Assembly: GCA_003241645.1 (NCBI GenBank)
Contig: QFOX01000026.1
Coordinates: 1 to 27,478, forward strand
Direction of reading: 5' to 3'
Source: Azospirillum brasilense
Lineage (GTDB): Bacteria; Pseudomonadota; Alphaproteobacteria; Rickettsiales; UBA3002
Length of the DNA stretch: 27,478 nt
A program made the translations under genes and the position numbers. The notes below the pieces were generated by a model that was given only the letters and a program-made list of their open reading frames with translations, was not told the origin of the DNA and did no database searches. This document shows positions 7,018 through 14,025 of this stretch, in pieces (within the stretch, counting starts at the first letter, position 1; each line of letters starts with the position of its first letter).

Positions 7018-7764
7018 TTATTGCAGTTCGTAGGTCACAGTCACGTTCGACTGCACATTCTGTTCACCGGCGGGGGGCGCGGCATCCATCGCCGCTTCGG
7101 CCTTCATCATCATGGCGCGCGGCGCGGCCGCCACCATCACGGGTTGGAATTGCGGCGTGCCGTTCTCGTTAATCGAATAGACCTTGCCAAGCCCCGCACC
7201 GGCCGCATCGGCCATGCGCTCGGCTTTCGCCTTGGCGTTGGCAATGGCCGCCACGAGCATTTCATCGCGCAGCTGATCGGGCTTGCTGAGGGTGTAATAG
7301 GTGCTGATGAGATTGCCCCATTCGGTGTTGGCGCCCTGCTCGAACCCGGCGCTGCTGATCTGGTCCATCAGCGTGCTGAGCTTGGTGGTGTCGCCCACGG
7401 TCACGTCCAACTGGGTTTGCACGCGGTAGCCTTCGAACACGCGCTGGCTTTGGCCGTTGCCGTCGTTGCGGTAGGTGTAGATGGGCTGGATGTTGGCCGA
7501 CTGCGTGGAAACTTTCCGCTCGTCGATGCCGTTCTTCTTCACGATCGCCATCAGCTTCGCCAGCTTCTGCTGGTGCGCCGCGCGGGCTTTCGTCATGTCC
7601 TTATCCTGCGCGTTCAGGTTCACGGTGATGTGCGCCTCATCCGGCACCACTTTGCGCTCGGCCATGCCGCTGACGGTGATGGAGCGAATGGCACGCATTT
7701 CCTGTGCCATGGCCGTGGTCGAAAGCAGGCTGATGGCAAGCGATGCGAGGATCAGTTTCTTCAT
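7018..7764 (-). CDS. Secreted SIMPL-domain protein (DUF541)
   Basis: 248 residues. The N-terminus is a clear Sec signal peptide (MKKLILASLAISLLSTTAMA, cleavage before QE). The mature part starts with ITVSGMAERKVVPDEAHITVNL-type strands (29-50), the standard opening of SIMPL/DUF541 proteins, periplasmic or outer-membrane proteins of which some protect against oxidative stress. It continues with the expected helix rich in Ala/Lys (AKAKAERMADAAGAGLGKV) and a C-terminal beta segment ending in VTVTYELQ. The start is set by AAGGAG about ten bases before ATG and by the signal peptide; a longer frame upstream overlaps pdhB and is not needed. It lies 25 nt after pdhB, so it is co-transcribed with the PDH genes, an uncommon place for this family. 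Confidence 0.9.
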   Translation of the reverse strand: MKKLILASLAISLLSTTAMAQEMRAIRSITVSGMAERKVVPDEAHITVNLNAQDKDMTKARAAHQQKLAKLMAIVKKNGIDERKVSTQSANIQPIYTYRNDGNGQSQRVFEGYRVQTQLDVTVGDTTKLSTLMDQISSAGFEQGANTEWGNLISTYYTLSKPDQLRDEMLVAAIANAKAKAERMADAAGAGLGKVYSINENGTPQFQPVMVAAAPRAMMMKAEAAMDAAPPAGEQNVQSNVTVTYELQ

Positions 7765-7789
7765 GGCAGGCACTCCTTCGTGAAAAAGG

Positions 7790-8785
7790 TTAGGCAGCTT
7801 TGGTTTTTGGGGCGCACACATCGCGCGCGGCCGCCACGATGTCATCCACCGTCGGCAATGCCAGCTTCTCGAGGTTGGCGGCGTATGGCATGGGCACGTC
7901 CTTCCCGGTCACGCGCACCACGGGTGCATCCAGCTCGTCGAACAGCTCTTCCATGGCGATCGCCGCGATCTCGGAGCCGATACCGGCCACCGGCCAGCCC
8001 TCTTCCACCGAGATCAGGCGGTGGGTCTTGCGCACCGAATCAATGATGGCTTGCTTGTCCATCGGGCGGATGGTGCGCAGGTCGATGACTTCCGCATCGA
8101 TGCCTTCGGCTTTGAGTTTCTCGGCCGCATCCAGCGCATGCTTCACGCAGATGCTGAAGGTGACGATGGTCACGTCCTTGCCCGGGCGGCGCACCAGCGC
8201 CTTGCCGATGGGCACGATATGGTCGTCGCCCTCGGGCACCTCGAAGCTCCAGCCATAGGTCACTTCGTTCTCGAGGAAAATGACCGGGTTCGGATCACGG
8301 ATGGCGGCTTTCAGCAGGCCCTTCGCGTCGGCCGCGCAATAGGGCGCGACCACTTTCAGGCCGGGGCAATGCGCGTACCAGCTTGCGTAGCACTGGCTGT
8401 GCTGGGCCGCCACGCGGCTTGCTGCACCGTTCGGCCCGCGGAACACGATGGGCGATTTCACCTGACCACCGGACATGTAGAGCGTTTTCGCCGCCGAGTT
8501 GATGATCTGGTCGATCGCCTGCATGGCGAAGTTCCAGGTCATGAATTCCACCACCGGCTTCAGGCCCATGAAGGCCGCCCCCACCGCAAGCCCGGCAAAG
8601 CCATGCTCGGTAATGGGCGTATCGATCACGCGCTTGGCCCCGAATTCCTGCAGCAGGTTCTGGGTGACCTTGTAGGCGCCTTGATATTCGGCCACTTCTT
8701 CGCCCATCACGAACACTTCGGGATCGCGGCGCATTTCCTCGGCCATGGCGTCGCGCAGGGCTTCACGTACGGTTTGTTGTGCCAT
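7790..8785 (-). CDS. pdhB: Pyruvate dehydrogenase E1 component, beta subunit
   Basis: Beta subunit of the heterotetrameric thiamine-diphosphate E1 that decarboxylates pyruvate and acetylates the E2 lipoyl arm. The chain is 331 residues and begins directly with the transketolase-like domain. The TPP-contacting Glu lies in VMGEEVAEYQGAYKVT (27-41), followed by ITEHGFAGLAVGAA and the GPNGAASRVAAQHSQ loop. The C-terminal transketolase domain contains VIDLRTIRPMD and ISVEEGWPVAGIGSEI. There is no N-terminal lipoyl domain, unlike PdhB of Rhizobiales and sphingomonads. AGGAGAG precedes ATG. The start lies 10 nt after the pdhA stop. Confidence 0.97.
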   Translation of the reverse strand: MAQQTVREALRDAMAEEMRRDPEVFVMGEEVAEYQGAYKVTQNLLQEFGAKRVIDTPITEHGFAGLAVGAAFMGLKPVVEFMTWNFAMQAIDQIINSAAKTLYMSGGQVKSPIVFRGPNGAASRVAAQHSQCYASWYAHCPGLKVVAPYCAADAKGLLKAAIRDPNPVIFLENEVTYGWSFEVPEGDDHIVPIGKALVRRPGKDVTIVTFSICVKHALDAAEKLKAEGIDAEVIDLRTIRPMDKQAIIDSVRKTHRLISVEEGWPVAGIGSEIAAIAMEELFDELDAPVVRVTGKDVPMPYAANLEKLALPTVDDIVAAARDVCAPKTKAA

Positions 8786-8795
8786 TGGTTCTCTC

Positions 8796-9833
8796 CTACT
8801 GGCTCAGAATGTCGGTCCAGAGCTCGGTCGTATCCGGCTCGGGGGATTCTTTGGCGAACTCTTCCGCCTCTTTCACGATCTGCTTCACGTCGTCCTCGAT
8901 CTTCTTGAACGCCGCTTCGGAGCCGACATTGCTGGCTTCGAGATGCTTGCGGAACGTGGTGATGGGGTCGCGGTTCTCTTTGTAATCCTCGACCTCTTCC
9001 TTGGTGCGGTATTTCGCGGGGTCGGACATGGAATGGCCGCGGTAGCGGTAGGTCTTGATCTCCATGAGGTACGGGCCCTTGCCGCTGCGCACATGCTCGA
9101 TGACTTTGGTGGCCGCGTCGTACACTTCCAGCACGTTCATGCCGTTGACCTGCACGCCCGGAATGCCGAACGGCTCGCCACGCTTATACATATCGGGGCT
9201 GGCGGCATGGCGCTTGGTGCTGGTGCCCATGGCGTATTCGTTGTTCTCGATGATGAAGATCACCGGCAGCTGCCACAGCGCCGCCATGTTGAAGGCTTCA
9301 TACACCTGGCCCTGGTTGGCCGCGCCATCACCGAAATAAGTCATGGTGACCTTGCCGGTGTTGCGGTATTTCTGCGCGAAGGCCATGCCCGCGCCCAGCG
9401 GCACGTTCGCCCCCACGATGCCATGGCCGCCGAAGAACTGCTTCTCCACCGAGAACATGTGCATGGAGCCGCCCTTGCCCTTGGACGCACCGCCGATGCG
9501 GCCCGTCAGCTCGGCCATGATGCTTTTGGGGTCCATGCCCTGCGCGATCATGTGCGCGTGGTCGCGGTAGGTGGTGATGCACGCATCGCCCTGTTCGGAG
9601 GCGGCGGTCATGCCGGTGACGACCGCTTCCTGCCCGATGTAAAGGTGGCAGAACCCGCCGATCAGGCCCATGCCGTAGAGCTGGCCGGCCTTCTCCTCGA
9701 AGCGGCGGATCAGCAGCATCTCCTTGTACATGGCGAGCAGCTTTTCATTCGAAAGCTTCGGCGCATTATGCCCGGCGGCGGCCGGTTTGCTTTCGATGGA
9801 TTTGGTGGGGGATTTCTTTGCAGCAGCACTCAT
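8796..9833 (-). CDS. pdhA: Pyruvate dehydrogenase E1 component, alpha subunit
   Basis: Alpha subunit of E1; together with PdhB it forms the thiamine-diphosphate site. Residues 1-25 are a Lys/Ala-rich flexible tail. The thiamine diphosphate motif runs from GDG (168-170) to NN (197-198). The loop YRYRGHSMSDPAKYR near residue 255-270 corresponds to the region that is phosphorylated in mitochondrial E1-alpha. I start at MSAAAKKS because AGAGGA sits about eight bases upstream; a longer frame would add 36 residues with no family similarity. It is the first PDH gene, 147 bp after ftsB, with a candidate promoter at 9873-9900. Confidence 0.97.
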   Translation of the reverse strand: MSAAAKKSPTKSIESKPAAAGHNAPKLSNEKLLAMYKEMLLIRRFEEKAGQLYGMGLIGGFCHLYIGQEAVVTGMTAASEQGDACITTYRDHAHMIAQGMDPKSIMAELTGRIGGASKGKGGSMHMFSVEKQFFGGHGIVGANVPLGAGMAFAQKYRNTGKVTMTYFGDGAANQGQVYEAFNMAALWQLPVIFIIENNEYAMGTSTKRHAASPDMYKRGEPFGIPGVQVNGMNVLEVYDAATKVIEHVRSGKGPYLMEIKTYRYRGHSMSDPAKYRTKEEVEDYKENRDPITTFRKHLEASNVGSEAAFKKIEDDVKQIVKEAEEFAKESPEPDTTELWTDILSQ

Positions 9834-9872
9834 GCGCAGATCCTCTTTGAGCAGCAGTAAAAATGATGTGCC

Positions 9873-9900
9873 TTTGTAGCCGGAAAGCGACGAAGCACAA
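9873..9900 (-). promoter_or_regulatory. Possible promoter of the pdhA operon
   Basis: On the minus strand TTGTGC (9900-9895) and TACAAA (9878-9873) are 16 bp apart, about 40 bp before the pdhA ATG, each preceded by GC. The match is moderate. It would let the PDH genes be expressed apart from eno-ftsB. Confidence 0.35.
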
Positions 9901-9980
9901 GCCAAAAACGCCTGATTCCCGCGGGTTATAGTGCAGTGCAATATGCTGGCTTGCCACAGGGCGCATCCGCAGCGATGTGG

Positions 9981-10304
9981 CTAGTCGCCCGCCCCGGTCA
10001 TGACAACGACTTCGCCGGGCTTCATGACGCCGAGCATGCGGCGCATTTGTTCATCCAGCAGGTCAAGGTCCAGCGAACCGTCGCGCAGGTGCGCCACTTT
10101 CAGTTCCATTTTTTCACGCTTGGATTTCACGTCTTTCAGTTGCTCGCTCACCTGCACGAGCTCGCGCTGTTCGCCCATCAGCGCGAACACCCCACGTTCG
10201 CCATGGAACGCGTGGTAAACAAAATAAAACACCACCAGCGCCCACCCCAACATGCGGAACAGCCGCACGGGCGTAAATGGTTGTTTATGCACACGCACCA
10301 TCAC
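9981..10304 (-). CDS. ftsB: Cell division protein FtsB-like (septum formation initiator)
   Basis: Small bitopic divisome protein that forms the FtsQ-FtsB-FtsL complex regulating septal peptidoglycan synthesis. Residues about 16-35 form one membrane helix (LFRMLGWALVVFYFVYHAF), followed by a periplasmic coiled coil (about 40-75) and the FtsB/DivIC tail LDLLDEQMRRMLGVMKPGEVVV. The 107-residue length is typical. The coordinates use a GTG codon at 10304, which has good spacing (about 8 nt) from AGGGG; the ATG directly after it is an equally possible start. The position between eno and pdhA is standard in alphaproteobacteria. Confidence 0.92.
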   Translation of the reverse strand: MMVRVHKQPFTPVRLFRMLGWALVVFYFVYHAFHGERGVFALMGEQRELVQVSEQLKDVKSKREKMELKVAHLRDGSLDLDLLDEQMRRMLGVMKPGEVVVMTGAGD

Positions 10305-10400
10305 TTGCGCGCACCCCTTGTGAATATTGGTTTTTTTGCTTATTGCCTGGCCGGGCGTTCAGATATTTTTGCCGTTGTTTCCCGGCAAATAACTTGAGCA

Positions 10401-10441
10401 GTTATAACAGCTTAGAACCGGGTTTCACAGTGTTTTGTGAA
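10401..10441 (-). promoter_or_regulatory. Candidate ftsB promoter with an overlapping palindrome
   Basis: On the minus strand TGTTATAAC (its -10 hexamer TATAAC at 10406-10401) is an extended -10 element. The expected -35 position (10424-10429) has a poor hexamer but is one arm of the perfect inverted repeat TTCACA-N6-TGTGAA (10424-10441). A weak -35 covered by a symmetric site fits an activator-dependent promoter. The regulator is unknown. Confidence 0.4.
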
Positions 10442-10514
10442 GCGCCGTTCATTTTTGCGGCCACGCACCCTTCACATTACAGAACAATCATCCAACAACA
10501 CGCAACAAACCATT

Positions 10515-10533
10515 GGAAAGAAATCACCTTTCC
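10515..10533 (-). terminator. Weak stem-loop after eno
   Basis: GGAAAG and CTTTCC form a 6-bp stem with a 7-nt loop, 31 bp past the eno stop. It is AT-containing and lacks a continuous U-tract, so it is at best a partial terminator. Confidence 0.25.
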
Positions 10534-10563
10534 GGCGTGTGACGATTTTGCACAGCGTGGATA

Positions 10564-11835
10564 TTAAAGTTGAATGGCCCGCCCGGCATAGACCGCGGAG
10601 CTGCCCAGCATTTCCTCGATGCGGATCAGCTCGTTGTACTTCGCGGTGCGGTCGGTGCGGCACGGTGCGCCGGTCTTGATCTGGCCGCAATTGGTGGCCA
10701 CCGCAAGGTGCGCAATGGTCGTGTCCTCGGTCTCGCCGCTGCGGTGGCTCATCACCGCGCGGTAGCCCGCCCGGTGTGCCATTTCCACGGCGCGCAGCGT
10801 TTCGGTCAGCGTGCCGATCTGGTTCACCTTCACCAGCAGCGCGTTCGCGAGGCCCTTCTGGATGCCTTCGGCCAGAATACGCGGGTTGGTCACGAACAGA
10901 TCGTCGCCCACCAGTTGCACGCGGCCACCGAGCGCGCGGGTGCAGGCCGCCCAGCCTTCGTGGTCGTGCTCGCCCATGGCGTCCTCGATCGACAGGATGG
11001 GGAATTTGTTCAGCAGGTTCTCGTAGTAGGCGATCATGCCTTCCGCATCGAGCGACTTGCCTTCGCCGGTCAGCTCGTAGCGGCCGTTCTTGTGGAATTC
11101 CGACGACGCGGAATCCAGCGCCAGCACCACGTCGTCGCCGGGCTTGTAGCCCGCGGCTTCAATGGCTTTGCAGATGAAGCCGCACGCATCCTCGGCGCTG
11201 CGCAGGGCCGGCGCGAAGCCGCCTTCGTCGCCAATGCCGGTGTTATGGCCCGCATCTTTCAGCTGCTTTTTCAGCGCATGGAAGATCTCCGCGCCCATGC
11301 GGATCGCATCCGCCATGGTGGGGGCCTTGTGCGGCATGATCATGAATTCCTGAATATCGATGGGATTGTCGGCATGCGCCCCGCCGTTGATGATGTTCAT
11401 CATCGGCACCGGCAGCACGCTGGCGCTGGTGCCCCCAACGTAGCGAAACAGCGGCAGGCCTGCGGTCTGGGCTGCGGCTTTCGCCACCGCCATGGACACG
11501 CCGAGCATGGCGTTCGCGCCCAGCTTGGCTTTGTTCTCGGTGCCGTCCAGCTCCAGCAATGCTTCGTCGAAACGCACCTGATCCATCACGTTCGCGCCGC
11601 GCAGCGTCTCGTTCAGGCCGATCACATTTTCCACGGCCTTGCGCACGCCTTTGCCAAGGTAACGGCCTGCTTCACCGTCGCGCAGCTCCAGCGCTTCGAA
11701 CGCGCCGGTGGATGCGCCCGAGGGGACGGCCGCACGGCCGATCGCGCCGTTCTCCAGCATCACGTCCACTTCCACGGTGGGGTTGCCACGGCTATCAAGG
11801 ATTTCACGGGCATGCAGTTGAGCGAGAATGGTCAC
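10564..11835 (-). CDS. eno: Enolase
   Basis: Mg-dependent conversion of 2-phosphoglycerate to phosphoenolpyruvate in the cytoplasm. All active-site residues are present: Glu204 in GDEGGFAP, Lys336 in LVKVNQIGT, and the loop SHRSGETED (364-371) with His365. Metal ligands are Asp241, Glu284 and Asp311. The N-terminal EILDSRGNPTVEVDV and the SGASTG mobile loop (39-44) are intact. The length of 423 is normal. The start codon is GTG at 11835-11833, fixed by GGAGG (11847-11843) at good spacing, and it lies 2 nt after the stop of the small secreted protein gene, so the two are coupled. Confidence 0.98.
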   Translation of the reverse strand: MTILAQLHAREILDSRGNPTVEVDVMLENGAIGRAAVPSGASTGAFEALELRDGEAGRYLGKGVRKAVENVIGLNETLRGANVMDQVRFDEALLELDGTENKAKLGANAMLGVSMAVAKAAAQTAGLPLFRYVGGTSASVLPVPMMNIINGGAHADNPIDIQEFMIMPHKAPTMADAIRMGAEIFHALKKQLKDAGHNTGIGDEGGFAPALRSAEDACGFICKAIEAAGYKPGDDVVLALDSASSEFHKNGRYELTGEGKSLDAEGMIAYYENLLNKFPILSIEDAMGEHDHEGWAACTRALGGRVQLVGDDLFVTNPRILAEGIQKGLANALLVKVNQIGTLTETLRAVEMAHRAGYRAVMSHRSGETEDTTIAHLAVATNCGQIKTGAPCRTDRTAKYNELIRIEEMLGSSAVYAGRAIQL

Positions 11836-11837
11836 GG

Positions 11838-12122
11838 CTAATCCTCCAGATCGTTCGATGGCCGGGGTTCTACGCCATAAAACCCGTTCTGCCTAATGGT
11901 AAATACGCTGTTATCCTCAAGCTCTATCACCTGCCCGGCATAGCGGATCTTCACGTAGCCCGGCAGCGCCACACGCTCGCCCGGCGCGATGCTGTAGGGG
12001 TAAAAGCTGCCTGCGCTTTTTACATCCACCGAAAGCGGCTCGTGGCTAAGGTTCTGGATGGTCGCGGCATGCACCTGCCCCGCACCCAGCGCCACCAGAA
12101 ACGCGAACGACACACGGCGCAT
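11838..12122 (-). CDS. Small secreted protein, unknown function
   Basis: 94 residues from the ATG at 12122, whose A is shared with the TGA stop of the preceding gene (TGATG). Residues 1-20 are a Sec signal peptide (RRVSFAFLVALGAGQVHA, cleavage before ATIQN). The mature 74 residues alternate short hydrophobic strands with turns: NLSHEPLSVDV, YPYSIAPGERVALPGYVKIRYAGQVIEL, and a short tail FTIRQNGFYGVEP. This suggests a small beta-sandwich exported to the periplasm. I do not recognise a named family. It is co-translated with the repeat protein upstream and is directly followed by eno. Confidence 0.8.
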   Translation of the reverse strand: MRRVSFAFLVALGAGQVHAATIQNLSHEPLSVDVKSAGSFYPYSIAPGERVALPGYVKIRYAGQVIELEDNSVFTIRQNGFYGVEPRPSNDLED

Positions 12123-12604
12123 CAATAATCCCCGAAGGCGGTGTGCGACTGGCCATACGCATCGAAATAGGCAAGGAACGGCTCTTCCTTGTCGTCGTTC
12201 ATGCCAAGGCCGAACACCATGCGGTCGCGGTGCTGCTTGTCTTTAAAGATGATGACGGGCGATTCGTTCTTACCCGCGAGGCGGAACAGCATGCGGATAT
12301 TGCCGCTATTGTCCGACAGCGAAAGGAACGGCAGGCCCTTCTCGCCGGGCGCAACGTAGGTCGCCATCTGCATGCGCAGCTTGCCGTCCTCGCCATAGAA
12401 ATCCTGAATGGGGCTGTCGTTATGCATGCCCATATCCAGCCGCAGCGTGCCTTTGCTGTCGTAATAACGTTTCAGGCCCGTGCCCTCGAGCAGCGAGCCT
12501 TCCGCCGCGAGCGACGGTTTCACCGCGACGGCGTATTGCGCGGCGTAACCGCCCGCGAATGCAAAGGCACAGACAAGGCAGGTGTGGGCAAGGGATCGCA
12601 GCAT
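12122..12604 (-). CDS. Exported protein with five internal beta-type repeats
   Basis: 160 residues. The N-terminal hydrophobic stretch (about 8-28, CLVCAFAFAGGYAAQYAVAV) is a signal peptide or membrane anchor. From residue 44 the chain is built of units with the pattern aromatic-x-D-x-x-G-x-(L/I)-R-x-x-(F/M)...S/L-P: about 44-65, 66-92, 93-116, 117-142, and a shorter last unit 143-160. Examples are YYDSKGTLRLDM, FYGEDGKLRMQM, LSDNSGNIRMLF and FKDKQHRDRMVF. Each unit would make a beta hairpin. GGAG lies about eight bases before ATG. It shares TGATG with the next gene. No family assigned; role unknown, probably periplasmic. Confidence 0.85.
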   Translation of the reverse strand: MLRSLAHTCLVCAFAFAGGYAAQYAVAVKPSLAAEGSLLEGTGLKRYYDSKGTLRLDMGMHNDSPIQDFYGEDGKLRMQMATYVAPGEKGLPFLSLSDNSGNIRMLFRLAGKNESPVIIFKDKQHRDRMVFGLGMNDDKEEPFLAYFDAYGQSHTAFGDY

Positions 12605-12673
12605 CGTTCACTCCATGAGGGCATGCACTGCCCCATGCATAGCCAACGGCGCATGCGCGGCAAAGCGATTTTC

Positions 12674-13087
12674 TTAGCGCCCGCGCAACTGCTCGCGGTA
12701 TTGCTGGGCCTCGGCGTCGCTGAGGTAGCGGTTCGCGGCATCCTCCGCCGCAACGGTCTTGAAGCCACTGCCCCACAGCTCCTTCACGGAACCATCCGCC
12801 TGCGGATAGGTCAGCACTTCATGCGGCTTGCGGTGAATGGTGATCACCTCACCGAATTTCAGGGCGCGCAGCGCCTGCACCGAAGCGGCGTCGTAATAAA
12901 TATCCGACGAGGTGATGCCCACGAAGCCATGCACGTTTCCATCCGCATCCAGCAGCGCAATATCACCATCCGCCGCGCGGATCTCCTTGCCGTTGCGCGT
13001 GGCCGACTCATACATACGTGCGCGCCGTGCCTGATGCGCCTCGCGCACCCAGCGGGCCACACCTTTTTCCGAATGGTTGTTTTGCAT
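12674..13087 (-). CDS. Uncharacterised cytoplasmic protein
   Basis: 137 residues, no signal peptide or membrane segment. The N-terminus is basic and helical (EKGVARWVREAHQARRARMY). It is followed by a compact alpha/beta region containing GDIALLDADGNVHGFVGI and FGEVITIHRKPHEV, and a C-terminal helix YLSDAEAQQYREQL. I do not recognise the family. GGGAGAG at good spacing and codon use like its neighbours support it as a real gene. It sits between kdsA (89 bp upstream) and the exported repeat protein (69 bp downstream), all co-oriented. Confidence 0.75.
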   Translation of the reverse strand: MQNNHSEKGVARWVREAHQARRARMYESATRNGKEIRAADGDIALLDADGNVHGFVGITSSDIYYDAASVQALRALKFGEVITIHRKPHEVLTYPQADGSVKELWGSGFKTVAAEDAANRYLSDAEAQQYREQLRGR

Positions 13088-13130
13088 CGCGCTCTCCCTT
13101 TTCCGGGCGGGGCATAGCGGGCAATGGCGC

Positions 13131-13144
13131 CGGGGTAAACCCCG
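13131..13144 (-). other. GC-rich hairpin between kdsA and the next gene
   Basis: CGGGG and CCCCG form a 5-bp stem with a 4-nt loop (13131-13144) in the 89-bp spacer after kdsA. No U-tract follows on the minus strand, so it is not a convincing terminator; it could slow RNA decay. Confidence 0.3.
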
Positions 13145-13176
13145 CGCGGCAAAACTTCACGCAACCGTCACAGAAG

Positions 13177-14013
13177 CTAGGCGGCCAGCGACTTGGCGAG
13201 CTTGTCGAAGGCGATGAGCTGGTCCAGCAGGGCTGGCAGGTCGGCCAGCTTGACCATGTTGGGGCCGTCGCTCGGCGCGTTGTCGGGGTCCGGGTGCGTT
13301 TCGATGAACACGCCCGCCACGCCCACGGCCACCGCCGCCCGCGCAATGGTGGGCACGAATTCGCGCTGGCCACCGCTGCTGGTGCCCTGCCCGCCCGGCT
13401 GCTGCACCGCATGCGTGCAATCCATAATGACCGGGTAGCCCTGCGCCGCCATGATGGGCAGGCTGCGCATATCCACCACCAGCGTGTTGTAGCCAAAGCT
13501 GGCACCGCGCTCGGTCAGCATGATGTTCTCGTTGCCGGATTCTTTCACCTTGTTAGCCACGTTCTTCATGTCCCACGGGGCGAGGAACTGGCCCTTTTTC
13601 ACGTTCACCACACGGCCCGTTTCAGCGGCGGCAATGAGCAGGTCGGTCTGGCGGCAGAGGAATGCCGGGATCTGCAGGATGTCCACCACCGGGGCGACCG
13701 CCGCGCAATGCGGGATCTCGTGCACATCGGTCAGGGTGGGCATGTTGAAGGTTTTCTTGATCTCGTCGAACACGGCGAGCGATTTATCCAGCCCCATGCC
13801 GCGCTTGCCGCCAAGGCTGGTGCGGTTGGCCTTGTCGTAGCTGGTCTTGTAGACCATGCCCACGCCCTTTTCCTTGGCGATCTCGGCCAAACGCCCCGCC
13901 ACCTCGATGGCATGGTCGCGCGATTCCATCTGGCACGGCCCGGCGATGACGCTGAGCGGCAGGTCGTTGCCGAAGGTCACGTTACCGGCTTTCACATGGG
14001 TTTGCTTGGTCAT
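13177..14013 (-). CDS. kdsA: KDO-8-phosphate synthase
   Basis: Condenses phosphoenolpyruvate with arabinose-5-phosphate to give KDO-8-phosphate for the inner core of lipopolysaccharide. 278 residues, full length. Signatures: VIAGPCQMESRDHA near the N-terminus, VYKTSYDKANRTS (54-66), LTDVHE, QIPAFLCRQTDLL, ERGASFGYNTLVVDMR and THPDPDNAPSDGP. The Cys27 in AGPC is the position that is Cys in metal-dependent enzymes (Aquifex type) and Asn in the metal-free E. coli type, so this one is predicted to need a divalent metal. AAGGA is about nine bases before ATG. The gene starts 12 nt after the DUF808 gene. Confidence 0.97.
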   Translation of the reverse strand: MTKQTHVKAGNVTFGNDLPLSVIAGPCQMESRDHAIEVAGRLAEIAKEKGVGMVYKTSYDKANRTSLGGKRGMGLDKSLAVFDEIKKTFNMPTLTDVHEIPHCAAVAPVVDILQIPAFLCRQTDLLIAAAETGRVVNVKKGQFLAPWDMKNVANKVKESGNENIMLTERGASFGYNTLVVDMRSLPIMAAQGYPVIMDCTHAVQQPGGQGTSSGGQREFVPTIARAAVAVGVAGVFIETHPDPDNAPSDGPNMVKLADLPALLDQLIAFDKLAKSLAA

Positions 14014-14025
14014 CGTCGTCGTCCT

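Larger units (their letters stand above)
10305..10563. other. 259-bp AT-rich spacer between eno and ftsB
   Basis: No gene seen. On the minus strand it carries a weak hairpin after eno (GGAAAG/CTTTCC, 10515-10533), a candidate ftsB promoter (10401-10441), and a leader stem-loop TTTGCCG/CGGCAAA (10368-10389, 8-nt loop). It is the longest spacer within the minus-strand block apart from that beyond lpdA, so a transcriptional break here is likely. Confidence 0.5.

Noticed and set aside
10424..10441. CRP/FNR-type operator
   Set aside because: The repeat is TTCACA-N6-TGTGAA, the reverse orientation of TGTGA-N6-TCACA half sites, so it does not match either consensus. Kept only as an unassigned palindrome.
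13131..13144. Rho-independent terminator after kdsA
   Set aside because: Short stem with no U-tract and co-oriented genes continue; listed only as a hairpin.
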